Shown here: positions 1 through 6,679 of the stretch, in pieces | How the letters are laid out: every line of letters starts with the position of its first letter | Numbering within the stretch: position 1 is the first letter of the stretch | Assembly: GCA_002413395.1 (NCBI GenBank) | Contig: DHWX01000050.1 | Span: forward strand, 1 to 12,585 | From: Polaromonas sp. UBA5171 | GTDB lineage: Bacteria; Pseudomonadota; Gammaproteobacteria; Burkholderiales; Burkholderiaceae_C | Length of the DNA: 12,585 bases | Reading direction: 5' to 3' | The notes under the pieces: generated by a model | Told to the model about the DNA's origin: nothing | The model's input: only the letters and a program-made list of their open reading frames with translations | Databases searched by the model: none | Program-made: the position numbers and the translations under genes

Positions 1-22
1 TCACTCATTTTTCAGGATCCCC

Positions 23-1378
23 ATGCCAACGCCCACGAAACCGCCAGAGCGCAAGCCATCGCTGTTCCCCCTGTCAATGGTCCTTGCCGCGGCGTTGGGG
101 CTATTTGCCCCGCTGGCGCAGGCCCAGAGTCTGCTGGAGCTGTACGACTCAGCGCGCGCCTTTGACGCCAACTACCAGTCAGCCCGGCTGCAATACGACG
201 CCAACCTGGCCCGGGCCGCGCAGGCCAAGGCCGGCATCCTGCCCACGGCAGGCCTTTCCGCAGGGGTAACACGTACCGGTTTTGACAATACCAATCCGCC
301 CATCAACAGCAGCTTCAACTCCCAGAGCGCCACGCTGAGCGCCACGCAGCCGCTGTACCGCCCGGCCAACTGGGCCACCTACGAGCAGGGCAAGAGCCAG
401 GTCGAGCTGGCTCGCGCCCAGCTTGAGGCGGCCGAGCAGGATCTGATCGTGCGCACAGCCCAGGCTTACTTTGATGTACTGGCCGCGCAAGACACGCTGG
501 CCTTTGTGCAGGCGCAGAAAACAGCGGTCGATGAGCAACTGGCTTTTGCCAAGCGCAACTTCGAGGTGGGCACCTCCACCATCACTGACACCCGCGAAGC
601 GCAGGCGCGCTTTGACCTGGTGACGGCCCAGGAGATCGCCGCCAACAACGATCTGCACATCAAGCAAATCGCGCTCGATCAGTTGGTGGGAAAAATCGGC
701 GCGTATCCCAAAAGCCTGCGGGCGCCGGTCGTGCTGGCGCCGGTGGTGCCGGCCGATGTCGATGCCTGGGTGCAGCAGTCGCAAAGCGTGCATCCGGGCA
801 TTCGCCAGGCCCAAAGCGGGCTGGACATTGCCGAGCTCGAAGTGCAAAAGGCCGAAGCGGGCCACAAGCCGACGCTGGACCTGACGGCCAGCTACAACGT
901 CACCCACGACCCTTCGAACCTCGCGCAAAGCGGCATCTCTTCGCGCGCCAACACCAGCGGCATTGGGGTGCTGCTCAATGTGCCGCTGTTTGCTGGCTTT
1001 GCCACGCAAAACCATGTCAGGGAAACGCTCTCGCTCAGGGACAAGGCGCAAAGCGATCTGGAGGGGGCGCGGCGCGCGGTGGCGCTGGGCACGCGCACGG
1101 CTTTCTTTGGCATGCTCTCGGGCCAGAGTCAGGTCACGGCGCTGGAGGCGGCCGAGCGCTCCAGCCAGAGTGCGCTGGACGCCAACAAGCTGGGCTACCA
1201 GGTGGGGGTGCGCATCAATATCGATGTGCTGAACGCGCAAAGCCAGCTCTATCAGACCAAGCGTGATCTGGCGCAGGCGCGCTACAACGTGCTGCTGGGC
1301 GACTTGCGTCTGCGCCAGGCCAGTGGCTCCTTGACGCCTGAGGACTTGCAGCCGATCAATGCGATGCTGGCGCCCTGA
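23..1378 (+). CDS. tolC: TolC family outer-membrane efflux protein
   Basis: Outer-membrane channel of type I secretion and tripartite efflux systems; the family forms trimers that join an inner-membrane pump and a periplasmic adaptor to the outside. The 451-residue product has a signal peptide: basic N-terminus, hydrophobic stretch at about 15-31, and a likely AQA cleavage site after residue 34. Two outer-membrane efflux (OEP) repeats follow, roughly 37-225 and 247-440, rich in Ala and Gln heptads as expected for the helical barrel. The length matches the family. The ATG is preceded by AGGA at 14-17 with 5-base spacing. The usual downstream neighbour in related genomes (waaA, from memory) is not here; an IS remnant follows instead. 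The outer-membrane role is secure; the transported substrate cannot be told. It could equally be named as a generic TolC-family channel of one specific exporter. Confidence 0.93.
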   Translation: MPTPTKPPERKPSLFPLSMVLAAALGLFAPLAQAQSLLELYDSARAFDANYQSARLQYDANLARAAQAKAGILPTAGLSAGVTRTGFDNTNPPINSSFNSQSATLSATQPLYRPANWATYEQGKSQVELARAQLEAAEQDLIVRTAQAYFDVLAAQDTLAFVQAQKTAVDEQLAFAKRNFEVGTSTITDTREAQARFDLVTAQEIAANNDLHIKQIALDQLVGKIGAYPKSLRAPVVLAPVVPADVDAWVQQSQSVHPGIRQAQSGLDIAELEVQKAEAGHKPTLDLTASYNVTHDPSNLAQSGISSRANTSGIGVLLNVPLFAGFATQNHVRETLSLRDKAQSDLEGARRAVALGTRTAFFGMLSGQSQVTALEAAERSSQSALDANKLGYQVGVRINIDVLNAQSQLYQTKRDLAQARYNVLLGDLRLRQASGSLTPEDLQPINAMLAP

Positions 1379-1394
1379 TGAAAATTCTGAATGG

Positions 1395-1432
1395 GCAGGT
1401 CTCGCGTGGGCCTGCATCAGCGGCGCTGCCGC
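1395..1432 (+). terminator. Two tandem GC-rich hairpins after tolC
   Basis: Two inverted repeats begin 16 bases after the tolC stop. The first, 1395-1415, has a stem of 8 pairs including wobbles (GCAGG with CCTGC at the base). The second, 1420-1432, pairs GCGGC with GCCGC around a 3-base loop. Neither is followed by a T-run, so this is at best a weak or Rho-assisted terminator or a 3'-end stabiliser for the tolC mRNA. Confidence 0.35.
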
Positions 1433-1447
1433 AGCGCCTCATACCAC

Positions 1448-1476
1448 TTGGCGTTCAATAGAGTAAATAGTATAAT
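1448..1476 (+). promoter_or_regulatory. Near-consensus sigma-70 promoter of the IS630 remnant
   Basis: TTGGCG at 1448-1453, a 17-base spacer and a perfect TATAAT at 1471-1476 form the best sigma-70 promoter seen in the window. The predicted start is around 1482-1484, about 20 bases before the transposase ATG at 1503. The surrounding AT-rich sequence contrasts with the GC-rich flanks, which fits an IS end region. Confidence 0.7.
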
Positions 1477-1478
1477 AG

Positions 1479-1496
1479 CTCCTGAATCTTCGGGAG
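1479..1496 (+). promoter_or_regulatory. Hairpin masking the transposase ribosome binding site
   Basis: CTCCTGAATCTTCGGGAG folds into a stem of up to 8 pairs with one T-G wobble. Its 3' arm contains GGGAG (1492-1496), the Shine-Dalgarno sequence, 6 bases before the ATG at 1503. The promoter's own transcript would start inside the 5' arm, so only transcripts reading in from upstream carry the full stem. IS10 and IS50 are known to use this arrangement to block translation from impinging transcription; its use here is inferred. Confidence 0.5.
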
Positions 1497-1502
1497 TTAT
1501 TC

Positions 1503-1973
1503 ATGAAGGATCTGATCTCGCACGACAAGGCCACCATCGAAGCCCTTGCCGATCGCCTCAAGCGCGCCCAAACCCACGCCGAGTACCAGCGAATCCAATG
1601 CGTTCTGATCCGCGCCACCTTGGGTAGTTCTGCCAAGGAGATCGCCCAGTTGCTTGGCTGGGCTACGACCACCGTGTATGTGATCCATTCACGCTGGGCC
1701 AAGGAGGGCGAGGCCATATTTGACTTGCGCGGTCGCGGTGGACGCCACAACCAGCACTTGAGTGCCGAGCAAGAGGCGGACCTGCTGGCACCCTTCACAA
1801 AGATGGCCACGGGTGGCGAGATGCTCCATGTCAGCGAGATCAAGAAGGCGTTCGAAGAGAGGGTGGGTGCCCCGGTTGCGGCCTCCACCGTCTACCGGAT
1901 GCTCGAGCGGCACGGCTGGCGAAAGGTGGTGCCTCGCCCGCGTCGCTCTCACCCCCAGCGGGAGAGGGAGTAA
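1503..1973 (+). pseudogene. IS630-family transposase, N-terminal fragment
   Basis: A 156-residue product matching the N-terminal DNA-binding half of IS630/Tc1-type transposases. A helix-turn-helix lies at about 25-60 (IRATLGSSAKEIAQLLGW), followed by a basic RGRGGR linker near 76-81 and a second winged-helix segment at about 90-145 ending in LERHGWRKVVPRPR. In this family the DDE catalytic domain (roughly 180 more residues) should follow. Here the match stops near base 1943, the last ten or so codons run through an unrelated hairpin sequence, and a stop occurs at 1971. Only 66 bases remain before the end of nadA, with no DDE motif, so the gene is truncated and cannot catalyse transposition. 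Some IS630 members split into two frames, but no second frame is present. The fragment has an intact promoter and could still yield a DNA-binding protein. Confidence 0.8.
1946..1968. repeat. REP-like GC hairpin at the IS junction
   Basis: CTCTC-A-CCC at 1946-1954 pairs with GGG-A-GAGGG at 1960-1968 across a 5-base loop, giving 8 pairs (one a wobble) and an A-A mismatch. It resembles the dispersed C/T-rich and G/A-rich intergenic palindromes common in proteobacteria, and it supplies the aberrant C-terminus of the truncated transposase. It lies between the convergent IS remnant and nadA, but neither side has a T-run, so termination is doubtful. Confidence 0.4.
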
Positions 1974-2039
1974 GACCAGACGGCCACAGCAGGTGCCCTC
2001 GCCAGACTCGGCCGGTGGTGCCTGCCCAGCGTGCCAGCT

Positions 2040-3179
2040 TCACGCCGCGCCGATGTGCGGCACCAGTCCGGCGGTGGGCTGGCCATTTTTGAGGGCGGCC
2101 GTGAAGGCCAGCATGCGGTCGATGGGCAAGCGGGCGCGCAGGCCCAGCGCCGGGTCGATATGAACCTCATTCGTACCGGCTTCCAGCACCTGCGCCACGC
2201 CAGCCAGCCCGTTCATCGCCATCCAGGGGCAGTGCGCGCAGCTTTTACAGGTGGCGCTATTGCCCGCCGTCGGGGCTTCAATAAACGTTTTGCCGGGGTT
2301 GAGCGTGCGCAGCTTGTGCATCATGCCGTTGTCGGTCGCGACGATAAATTCGGGCCCGTCCATCTCGTGTGCGGCCTTGAGGATGGCCGAGGTCGAACCC
2401 ACGGCATCGGCCAGCGCCACCACGTCGGCCGGAGACTCGGGGTGCACCAGCACCTTGGCCTTGGGGTGCTCCTTTTTCAGGGCCGCCAGCTCGAAGGCCT
2501 TGAACTCGTCGTGCACGATGCAGGCGCCGTTCCATAACACCATGTCGGCACCGGTTTCGCGCTGAATGTAGCCGCCCAGATGGCGGTCGGGTGCCCACAG
2601 GATTTTCTGGCCCTGCGCTTTGAGCGTACGCACAATGTCCAGCGCACAGCTTGACGTCACCATCCAATCCGCACGCGCCTTGACGGCGGCGCTGGTGTTG
2701 GCATACACCACCACGGTGCGGTCGGGGTGAGCGTCGCAAAATGCGCTGAATTCGTCGATGGGGCAGCCCAGGTCGAGCGAACAGGTGGCGTCCAGATCGG
2801 GCATCAGCACGCGCTTTTCGGGCGAGATGATCTTGGCGGTCTCGCCCATGAAGCGCACACCGGAGACAACCAGCGTTTGCGCGGCGTGATCGCGGCCAAA
2901 ACGCGCCATTTCCAGAGAATCTGACACCATGCCGCCGGTTTCCTCGGCCAAGTCCTGCAAATCCGGATGCACGTAGTAGTGCGACACCATCACGGCATTT
3001 TTTTCTTTCAGCAGGCGGCGGATCTTGTCCTTCAGCGCAGCACGTTCATCAGGAGAAGGCTCGATGGGCACGCGCGCCCAAGCGTGGTGCGTGCTGCAAA
3101 TGGCTGGCGCGGCTGATCCCGCAGCGGCGCTCTCCGAGTTGGGCTGCTCGTACTCAACCTCGATGGTGGACGTTTGCAT
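2040..3179 (-). CDS. nadA: Quinolinate synthase A
   Basis: Cytoplasmic [4Fe-4S] enzyme that condenses iminoaspartate with dihydroxyacetone phosphate to make quinolinate in de novo NAD synthesis. The 379-residue protein shows the three cluster ligands of the family at C133 (DATCSLDLGCP), C220 (NGACIVHDEF) and C317 within CKSCAHCPW; their spacing matches E. coli Cys113, Cys200 and Cys297 with a constant offset of 20. Other family motifs are SHYYVHPD, SGVRFMGETAKI and APDRHLGGYI. An N-terminal extension of about 20-30 Ala/Ser-rich residues precedes the conserved core. The ATG at 3179 overlaps the nadC stop by one base (TGATG) and has GGGGAG 7 bases upstream; a GTG one codon earlier is the alternative. 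It is translationally coupled to nadC. nadB, which makes iminoaspartate, is not in the window. Confidence 0.97.
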   Translation of the reverse strand: MQTSTIEVEYEQPNSESAAAGSAAPAICSTHHAWARVPIEPSPDERAALKDKIRRLLKEKNAVMVSHYYVHPDLQDLAEETGGMVSDSLEMARFGRDHAAQTLVVSGVRFMGETAKIISPEKRVLMPDLDATCSLDLGCPIDEFSAFCDAHPDRTVVVYANTSAAVKARADWMVTSSCALDIVRTLKAQGQKILWAPDRHLGGYIQRETGADMVLWNGACIVHDEFKAFELAALKKEHPKAKVLVHPESPADVVALADAVGSTSAILKAAHEMDGPEFIVATDNGMMHKLRTLNPGKTFIEAPTAGNSATCKSCAHCPWMAMNGLAGVAQVLEAGTNEVHIDPALGLRARLPIDRMLAFTAALKNGQPTAGLVPHIGAA

Positions 3180-4054
3180 CACAGTGCTCCCCGCAACGCA
3201 TCGAAGCGCATCGAAAAATCAATCGCCTGCACATCCTTGGTCAGCGTGCCGATGGAAATCCGGTCCACACCCGTTTCTGCCAGCGCACGCAGGCCGTCCA
3301 GCGTGACGCCGCCCGAAATTTCCAGAATCGCCCGCCCGGCGTTGATCCGCACGGCTTCGTGCAGGCTGGCCAGGTCCATATTGTCCAGCAGCACCATGCG
3401 GGCGCCGGCGTCAAGCGCCTGCGCCAGTTGGTCCAGGGTTTCCACTTCGATCTCGACAAAATCGGCCTGTGCAGCGACCTGCGCGGCACGCTGCAACGCC
3501 TGCTGAATGCCGCCAGCGGCGGCAATGTGGTTTTCCTTGATGAGCACCGCGTCGTACAGTCCGACCCGGTGGTTGGTGCCGCCGCCGGTGCGAACCGCGT
3601 ATTTTTGCGCCAGGCGCAGACCCGGCAGCGTTTTGCGGGTGTCAACAATCTGCGCTCGAGTACCCTTCACAGCGTCGACAAACGTCGCTGTTTTGCTCGC
3701 AACGGCGCTTAAAAGTTGTAAAAAATTCAGCGCTGTGCGCTCGGCCGTCAACAAGGCCCGGGCCTGACCATGCACCTCGAACACCGCCTGATCGGCCCGG
3801 CAGCGCTCGCCGTCTTGCACATGCCAGACCAGCGTGGCCTGCGGATCGAGCTGCCTGAACGCCGCCTGCACCCAGGCACAGCCGCACAGCACAGCGCTTT
3901 CCCGCGCCAAAACTTGTGCCCGCGCCTGGGCGCCTGGATCAATCAGGGCGGCGGTCAAATCCCCAGCGCCCACATCTTCGGCCAGCGCCCGCGTGACATC
4001 GGTCTGAACCATTCGGCCCAGCACCTCGGCGGAAAAATCAAATGTCTTTTTCAT
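3179..4054 (-). CDS. nadC: Nicotinate-nucleotide pyrophosphorylase (carboxylating)
   Basis: Quinolinate phosphoribosyltransferase: converts quinolinate and PRPP to nicotinate mononucleotide, CO2 and pyrophosphate, using the product of the neighbouring nadA. The 291-residue protein has the family motifs in order: LLTAERTALNFLQLLS, DTRKTLPGLR followed by KYAVRTGGGTNHR, the LIKENH substrate-binding segment, EIEVE, LLDNM, SGGV and the phosphate-binding GVDRISIGTLT near the C-terminus. The length fits the family (E. coli NadC is 297). The ATG at 4054 is preferred; an in-frame TTG two codons upstream would give a slightly longer form. No clear Shine-Dalgarno precedes either. It is the first gene of the nadC-nadA pair and reads out of the divergent region shared with panD. 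Confidence 0.97.
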   Translation of the reverse strand: MKKTFDFSAEVLGRMVQTDVTRALAEDVGAGDLTAALIDPGAQARAQVLARESAVLCGCAWVQAAFRQLDPQATLVWHVQDGERCRADQAVFEVHGQARALLTAERTALNFLQLLSAVASKTATFVDAVKGTRAQIVDTRKTLPGLRLAQKYAVRTGGGTNHRVGLYDAVLIKENHIAAAGGIQQALQRAAQVAAQADFVEIEVETLDQLAQALDAGARMVLLDNMDLASLHEAVRINAGRAILEISGGVTLDGLRALAETGVDRISIGTLTKDVQAIDFSMRFDALRGAL

Positions 4055-4081
4055 TAGCAATCTGAATGGAAAGAGGGTCAG

Positions 4082-4095
4082 TTAGGATGCCCTAA
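4082..4095. promoter_or_regulatory. TTAGG-N4-CCTAA palindrome between nadC and panD
   Basis: A perfect 5-base inverted repeat (TTAGG ATGC CCTAA) lies 28 bases upstream of the nadC start, where a promoter start region would fall on the minus strand. The position suits a repressor operator for nadCA, or for both divergent genes. I cannot assign it to a named NAD regulator from sequence alone. Confidence 0.35.
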
Positions 4096-4175
4096 ACTAT
4101 TGAAAAAATCCAGGGCCAAGTCTGAAATATTACAACCCTTGGAAAAGCCCCTCTTTCATCGGGCTCCGCCAGCCC

Positions 4176-4194
4176 AGGCTGCACAGCCTTTTTT
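4176..4194 (+). terminator. Intrinsic-terminator-like hairpin in the panD leader
   Basis: AGGCT (4176-4180) pairs with AGCCT (4185-4189) around GCAC and is followed directly by a run of six T's (4189-4194). It points towards panD and ends 23 bases before its ATG. Because the upstream gene is divergent, any panD transcript must cross it, which suggests attenuation rather than end-of-operon termination. The stem is short (5 pairs), so it may be leaky. Confidence 0.45.
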
Positions 4195-4217
4195 GTTCAC
4201 TTTCATTTGTTCTCGCC

Positions 4218-4598
4218 ATGCTCAGAACCCTGCTTAAATCAAAAATCCATCGCGCCGCCGTCACCCACTGCGAACTCAACTACGAAGGCTCGTGCGCCAT
4301 AGACGAGGACCTGCTGGACGCCGCCAACCTGGCCGAAAACGAGCAGGTTCATATCTGGAACATCAATAACGGTGAACGCTTCATCACCTACGCCATCCGG
4401 GCCGAGCGTGGCAGCCGCATCATCTCGGTCAACGGCTCGGCGGCGCGGCGCGCTTCAGTGGGCGACCTGGTCATCATTGCCGCCTTTACCCAGCTCGACG
4501 AAAAGGAACTAGCGGCCTTCAAACCCAAGCTGGTCTTCGTCAACCCGGACAACCGCATCCAGGAAGAGCGCTCGACCATTCCGGTGCAAAGGCCCTGA
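4218..4598 (+). CDS. panD: Aspartate 1-decarboxylase
   Basis: Pyruvoyl-dependent enzyme converting L-aspartate to beta-alanine, which is joined to pantoate on the route to coenzyme A. The 126-residue proenzyme has the self-cleavage site Gly24-Ser25 in YEGSCAID; Ser25 becomes the pyruvoyl group of the alpha chain. Lys9 and the Arg54/Thr57/Tyr58 cluster (ERFITY) are at the expected places, and AERGSRIISVNG is conserved. The length equals E. coli PanD, and alignment supports the ATG at 4218, although no purine-rich Shine-Dalgarno precedes it. It starts a plus-strand run: bioA follows after 55 bases, so it may share a transcript with the biotin genes. The leader carries a terminator-like hairpin. 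No panB, panC or panM is in the window. Confidence 0.97.
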   Translation: MLRTLLKSKIHRAAVTHCELNYEGSCAIDEDLLDAANLAENEQVHIWNINNGERFITYAIRAERGSRIISVNGSAARRASVGDLVIIAAFTQLDEKELAAFKPKLVFVNPDNRIQEERSTIPVQRP

Positions 4599-4653
4599 TT
4601 CACCCAGCACGCAGGCCGTTGGCTTTCCTTCCCCGCTTTTGACCAAAAGGCCC

Positions 4654-5994
4654 ATGAACAACCAGGCAATGATCCAGCGCAGCCTGCGCCATGTGTGGCA
4701 CCCGTGTACACAGATGAAACTGCACGAAACGCAACCTCCGGTGCCGATTGCCAGGGCGGAAGGCGTGTGGCTTTATGACTTTGACGGCAAGCGCTACCTT
4801 GACGGCATCAGCTCGTGGTGGGTTAACCTGTTTGGCCACAGCCATCCGCACATCAAGGCGGCTCTTTGTGACCAACTGGAGCGGCTCGATCACATCATGC
4901 TGGCCGGATTCACGCACCAGCCCGTGGTGGAACTGTCCGAGCGACTGGGTGCCCTGACCGGCCTGGACCATGCCTTTTACGGCAGTGACGGTGCCAGTGC
5001 CACCGAGATCGCCCTGAAAATGAGCGCCCATTACTGGCGCAATACCGGACGGCCGGAGAAGTGCTGTTTTGCCGGACTGGCTGGCGGCTACCATGGCGAA
5101 ACGGTGGGCGCTCTGGCTGTCACCGACATCGCCATTTTCCGGGAAGCCTATGCGCCTTTGGTGCGGCTGGCCGCCACCGTGCCAAGTCCCGATGCACGCG
5201 GTGCATGGCCAGGTGAAAGCGCTGCAGGAACAGCCCGGCGCGCAGCCGTTGCGCTGCAAAGCTGGCTGGAACAGCACCACGCACAAACCGCCGCCCTGAT
5301 TGTGGAGCCGATGGTGCAGTGCGCCGCTGGCATGGCCATGCATGATGCCGCCTACCTGCACGAGGCCCGCGCCCTGTGCGACCGCTACGAGGTGCACCTG
5401 ATTGCCGATGAAATTGCCACCGGCTTTGGCCGCACCGGCACGATGTTTGCGCACCAGCAGGCCGGTGTCCGGCCTGATTTTATTTGCCTCTCGAAAGGAC
5501 TTACCGGCGGCACTCTGCCGCTGTCGGCCGTGCTGACCACCGAGAAGGTTTACGGCGCGTTTTACGACGACGAGGTTGCACGCGGCTTCTTGCACTCACA
5601 TTCCTACACCGGCAACCCGCTGGCCTGCCGCGCCGCGCTGGCGACACTGGAATTGTTTGACCAAACCGATGCGCTGGTCCGCAATGTCGAGTTGGCAAAA
5701 ACGCTGGACCTGGCCTTTGCCCCGCTGACGCAGCACCCCGCTATCCGGCATGCGCGCAGGCTGGGCATGATCTGGACCTGGGATGTGGCAACAGGCGGCA
5801 GGCCACAGCCCCACTTTGCCCGCCGCTACGCCCGACACGCGATGGCGCACGGCGTTCTGCTGCGTCCGATTGGCAACACGATCTACGCCATGCCGCCCTA
5901 TGCGATGGATGCCGAATCGGCCGATCATCTGGCGCGTGGCGCATTGGCGGCGCTGCAGGCCACGCTAAGCGAAGAAGGCCCTGCGCATGGCTAA
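4654..5994 (+). CDS. bioA: Adenosylmethionine-8-amino-7-oxononanoate aminotransferase
   Basis: PLP enzyme that transfers an amino group from S-adenosylmethionine to KAPA (7-keto-8-aminopelargonate), giving DAPA, the third-from-last step of biotin synthesis. The 446-residue protein shows class III aminotransferase features: GISSWWVNLFGHSHP (51-65), the phosphate-binding SDGASA (111-116), GGYHGETVGA (144-153), the cofactor aspartate D252 in ADEIATGFGRTG, and the Schiff-base lysine K281 in LSKGLTGG. The ATG at 4654 is chosen for its AAAAGG upstream (spacing only 3 bases). An in-frame TTG at 4639 and an ATG at 4669 are possible alternatives. It overlaps bioD by 8 bases, indicating one operon. Confidence 0.97.
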   Translation: MNNQAMIQRSLRHVWHPCTQMKLHETQPPVPIARAEGVWLYDFDGKRYLDGISSWWVNLFGHSHPHIKAALCDQLERLDHIMLAGFTHQPVVELSERLGALTGLDHAFYGSDGASATEIALKMSAHYWRNTGRPEKCCFAGLAGGYHGETVGALAVTDIAIFREAYAPLVRLAATVPSPDARGAWPGESAAGTARRAAVALQSWLEQHHAQTAALIVEPMVQCAAGMAMHDAAYLHEARALCDRYEVHLIADEIATGFGRTGTMFAHQQAGVRPDFICLSKGLTGGTLPLSAVLTTEKVYGAFYDDEVARGFLHSHSYTGNPLACRAALATLELFDQTDALVRNVELAKTLDLAFAPLTQHPAIRHARRLGMIWTWDVATGGRPQPHFARRYARHAMAHGVLLRPIGNTIYAMPPYAMDAESADHLARGALAALQATLSEEGPAHG

Positions 5995-6679
5995 GCACGC
6001 GCCCCCGGTGGTGTCCCTGTTTGTCACCGGTACCGACACCGCAGTGGGTAAAACGCTGGTCAGCGTTGCACTGCTGCATGCGCTGGCGCGCTACCGCTCT
6101 CGGGTGGTCGGCATGAAGCCGGTTGCGGCGGGCACTGCAGGTGTTGACGGCATGGAGGCCAATGAAGATGTTTTAGCCCTGCGCGCCGCCTCCACCTGCA
6201 CCGTACCCCCCGAGCTGGACAATCCAGTGCTGCTGCCCGACCCGGTATCCCCACACATCGCCGCAGCCCGTACCGGTGTGCAGATAGACATCGCTCATCT
6301 GGTGGCCTGCCACCGCGCACTGGCAAAGCTGGCCGACGTCGTGATAGTGGAAGGCGCAGGCGGCTTTCTCGTGCCGTTCTCGGAGACCGAGACCGGCGCC
6401 GACCTGGCGCAAGCACTCGACCTGCCGGTGATACTGGTGGTGGGCTTGCGGCTCGGCTGCCTGAACCACGCCCTGCTGACCGCCGAAGCCATTCGCGCGC
6501 GCGGCTTGGCGCTAGCCGGTTGGGTCGCCAACCAGGTGGACCCCGCCATGCTGGCGCAGGAGGGCAACATTGCCTTCCTGCAGCAAAAGCTCCAGGTACC
6601 GCTGCTGGCCACTGTTCCCTTTCAGTCTACGCCCGATCCGCGCACGCTGGTCTTCACCCTTCCACGGGCATGGCAATGA
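5987..6679 (+). CDS. bioD: ATP-dependent dethiobiotin synthetase
   Basis: Closes the ureido ring of DAPA with CO2 and ATP to form dethiobiotin. The 230-residue protein has the P-loop GTDTAVGKT (15-23, Lys22), the substrate lysine K44 in GMKPVAAG, and VEGAGGFLVPF (121-131), all diagnostic of BioD; RLGCLNHALLT (155-165) is the family's later conserved segment. The length is normal. The start ATG lies inside the end of bioA and has AAGAAGG 8 bases upstream. The stop forms an ATGA overlap with bioF, so translation of the three genes is likely coupled. Confidence 0.96.
   Translation: MAKHAPPVVSLFVTGTDTAVGKTLVSVALLHALARYRSRVVGMKPVAAGTAGVDGMEANEDVLALRAASTCTVPPELDNPVLLPDPVSPHIAAARTGVQIDIAHLVACHRALAKLADVVIVEGAGGFLVPFSETETGADLAQALDLPVILVVGLRLGCLNHALLTAEAIRARGLALAGWVANQVDPAMLAQEGNIAFLQQKLQVPLLATVPFQSTPDPRTLVFTLPRAWQ

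Noticed and set aside
179..1417. 412-codon open frame on the minus strand opposite tolC
   Set aside because: It is fully antisense to a confidently recognised gene, has Arg/Gln/His-rich composition typical of GC-rich shadow frames, and shows no domain.
2031..2537. 168-codon plus-strand frame opposite nadA
   Set aside because: Shadow of nadA; Arg/His/Gly-rich with no domain or Shine-Dalgarno.
4599..4653. Possible BirA-type operator before bioA
   Set aside because: No TTGTAAACC-like half-sites or other convincing dyad in the 55 bases.
4600..5595. 331-codon minus-strand frame opposite bioA
   Set aside because: Shadow of bioA with low-complexity composition and no recognisable motif.
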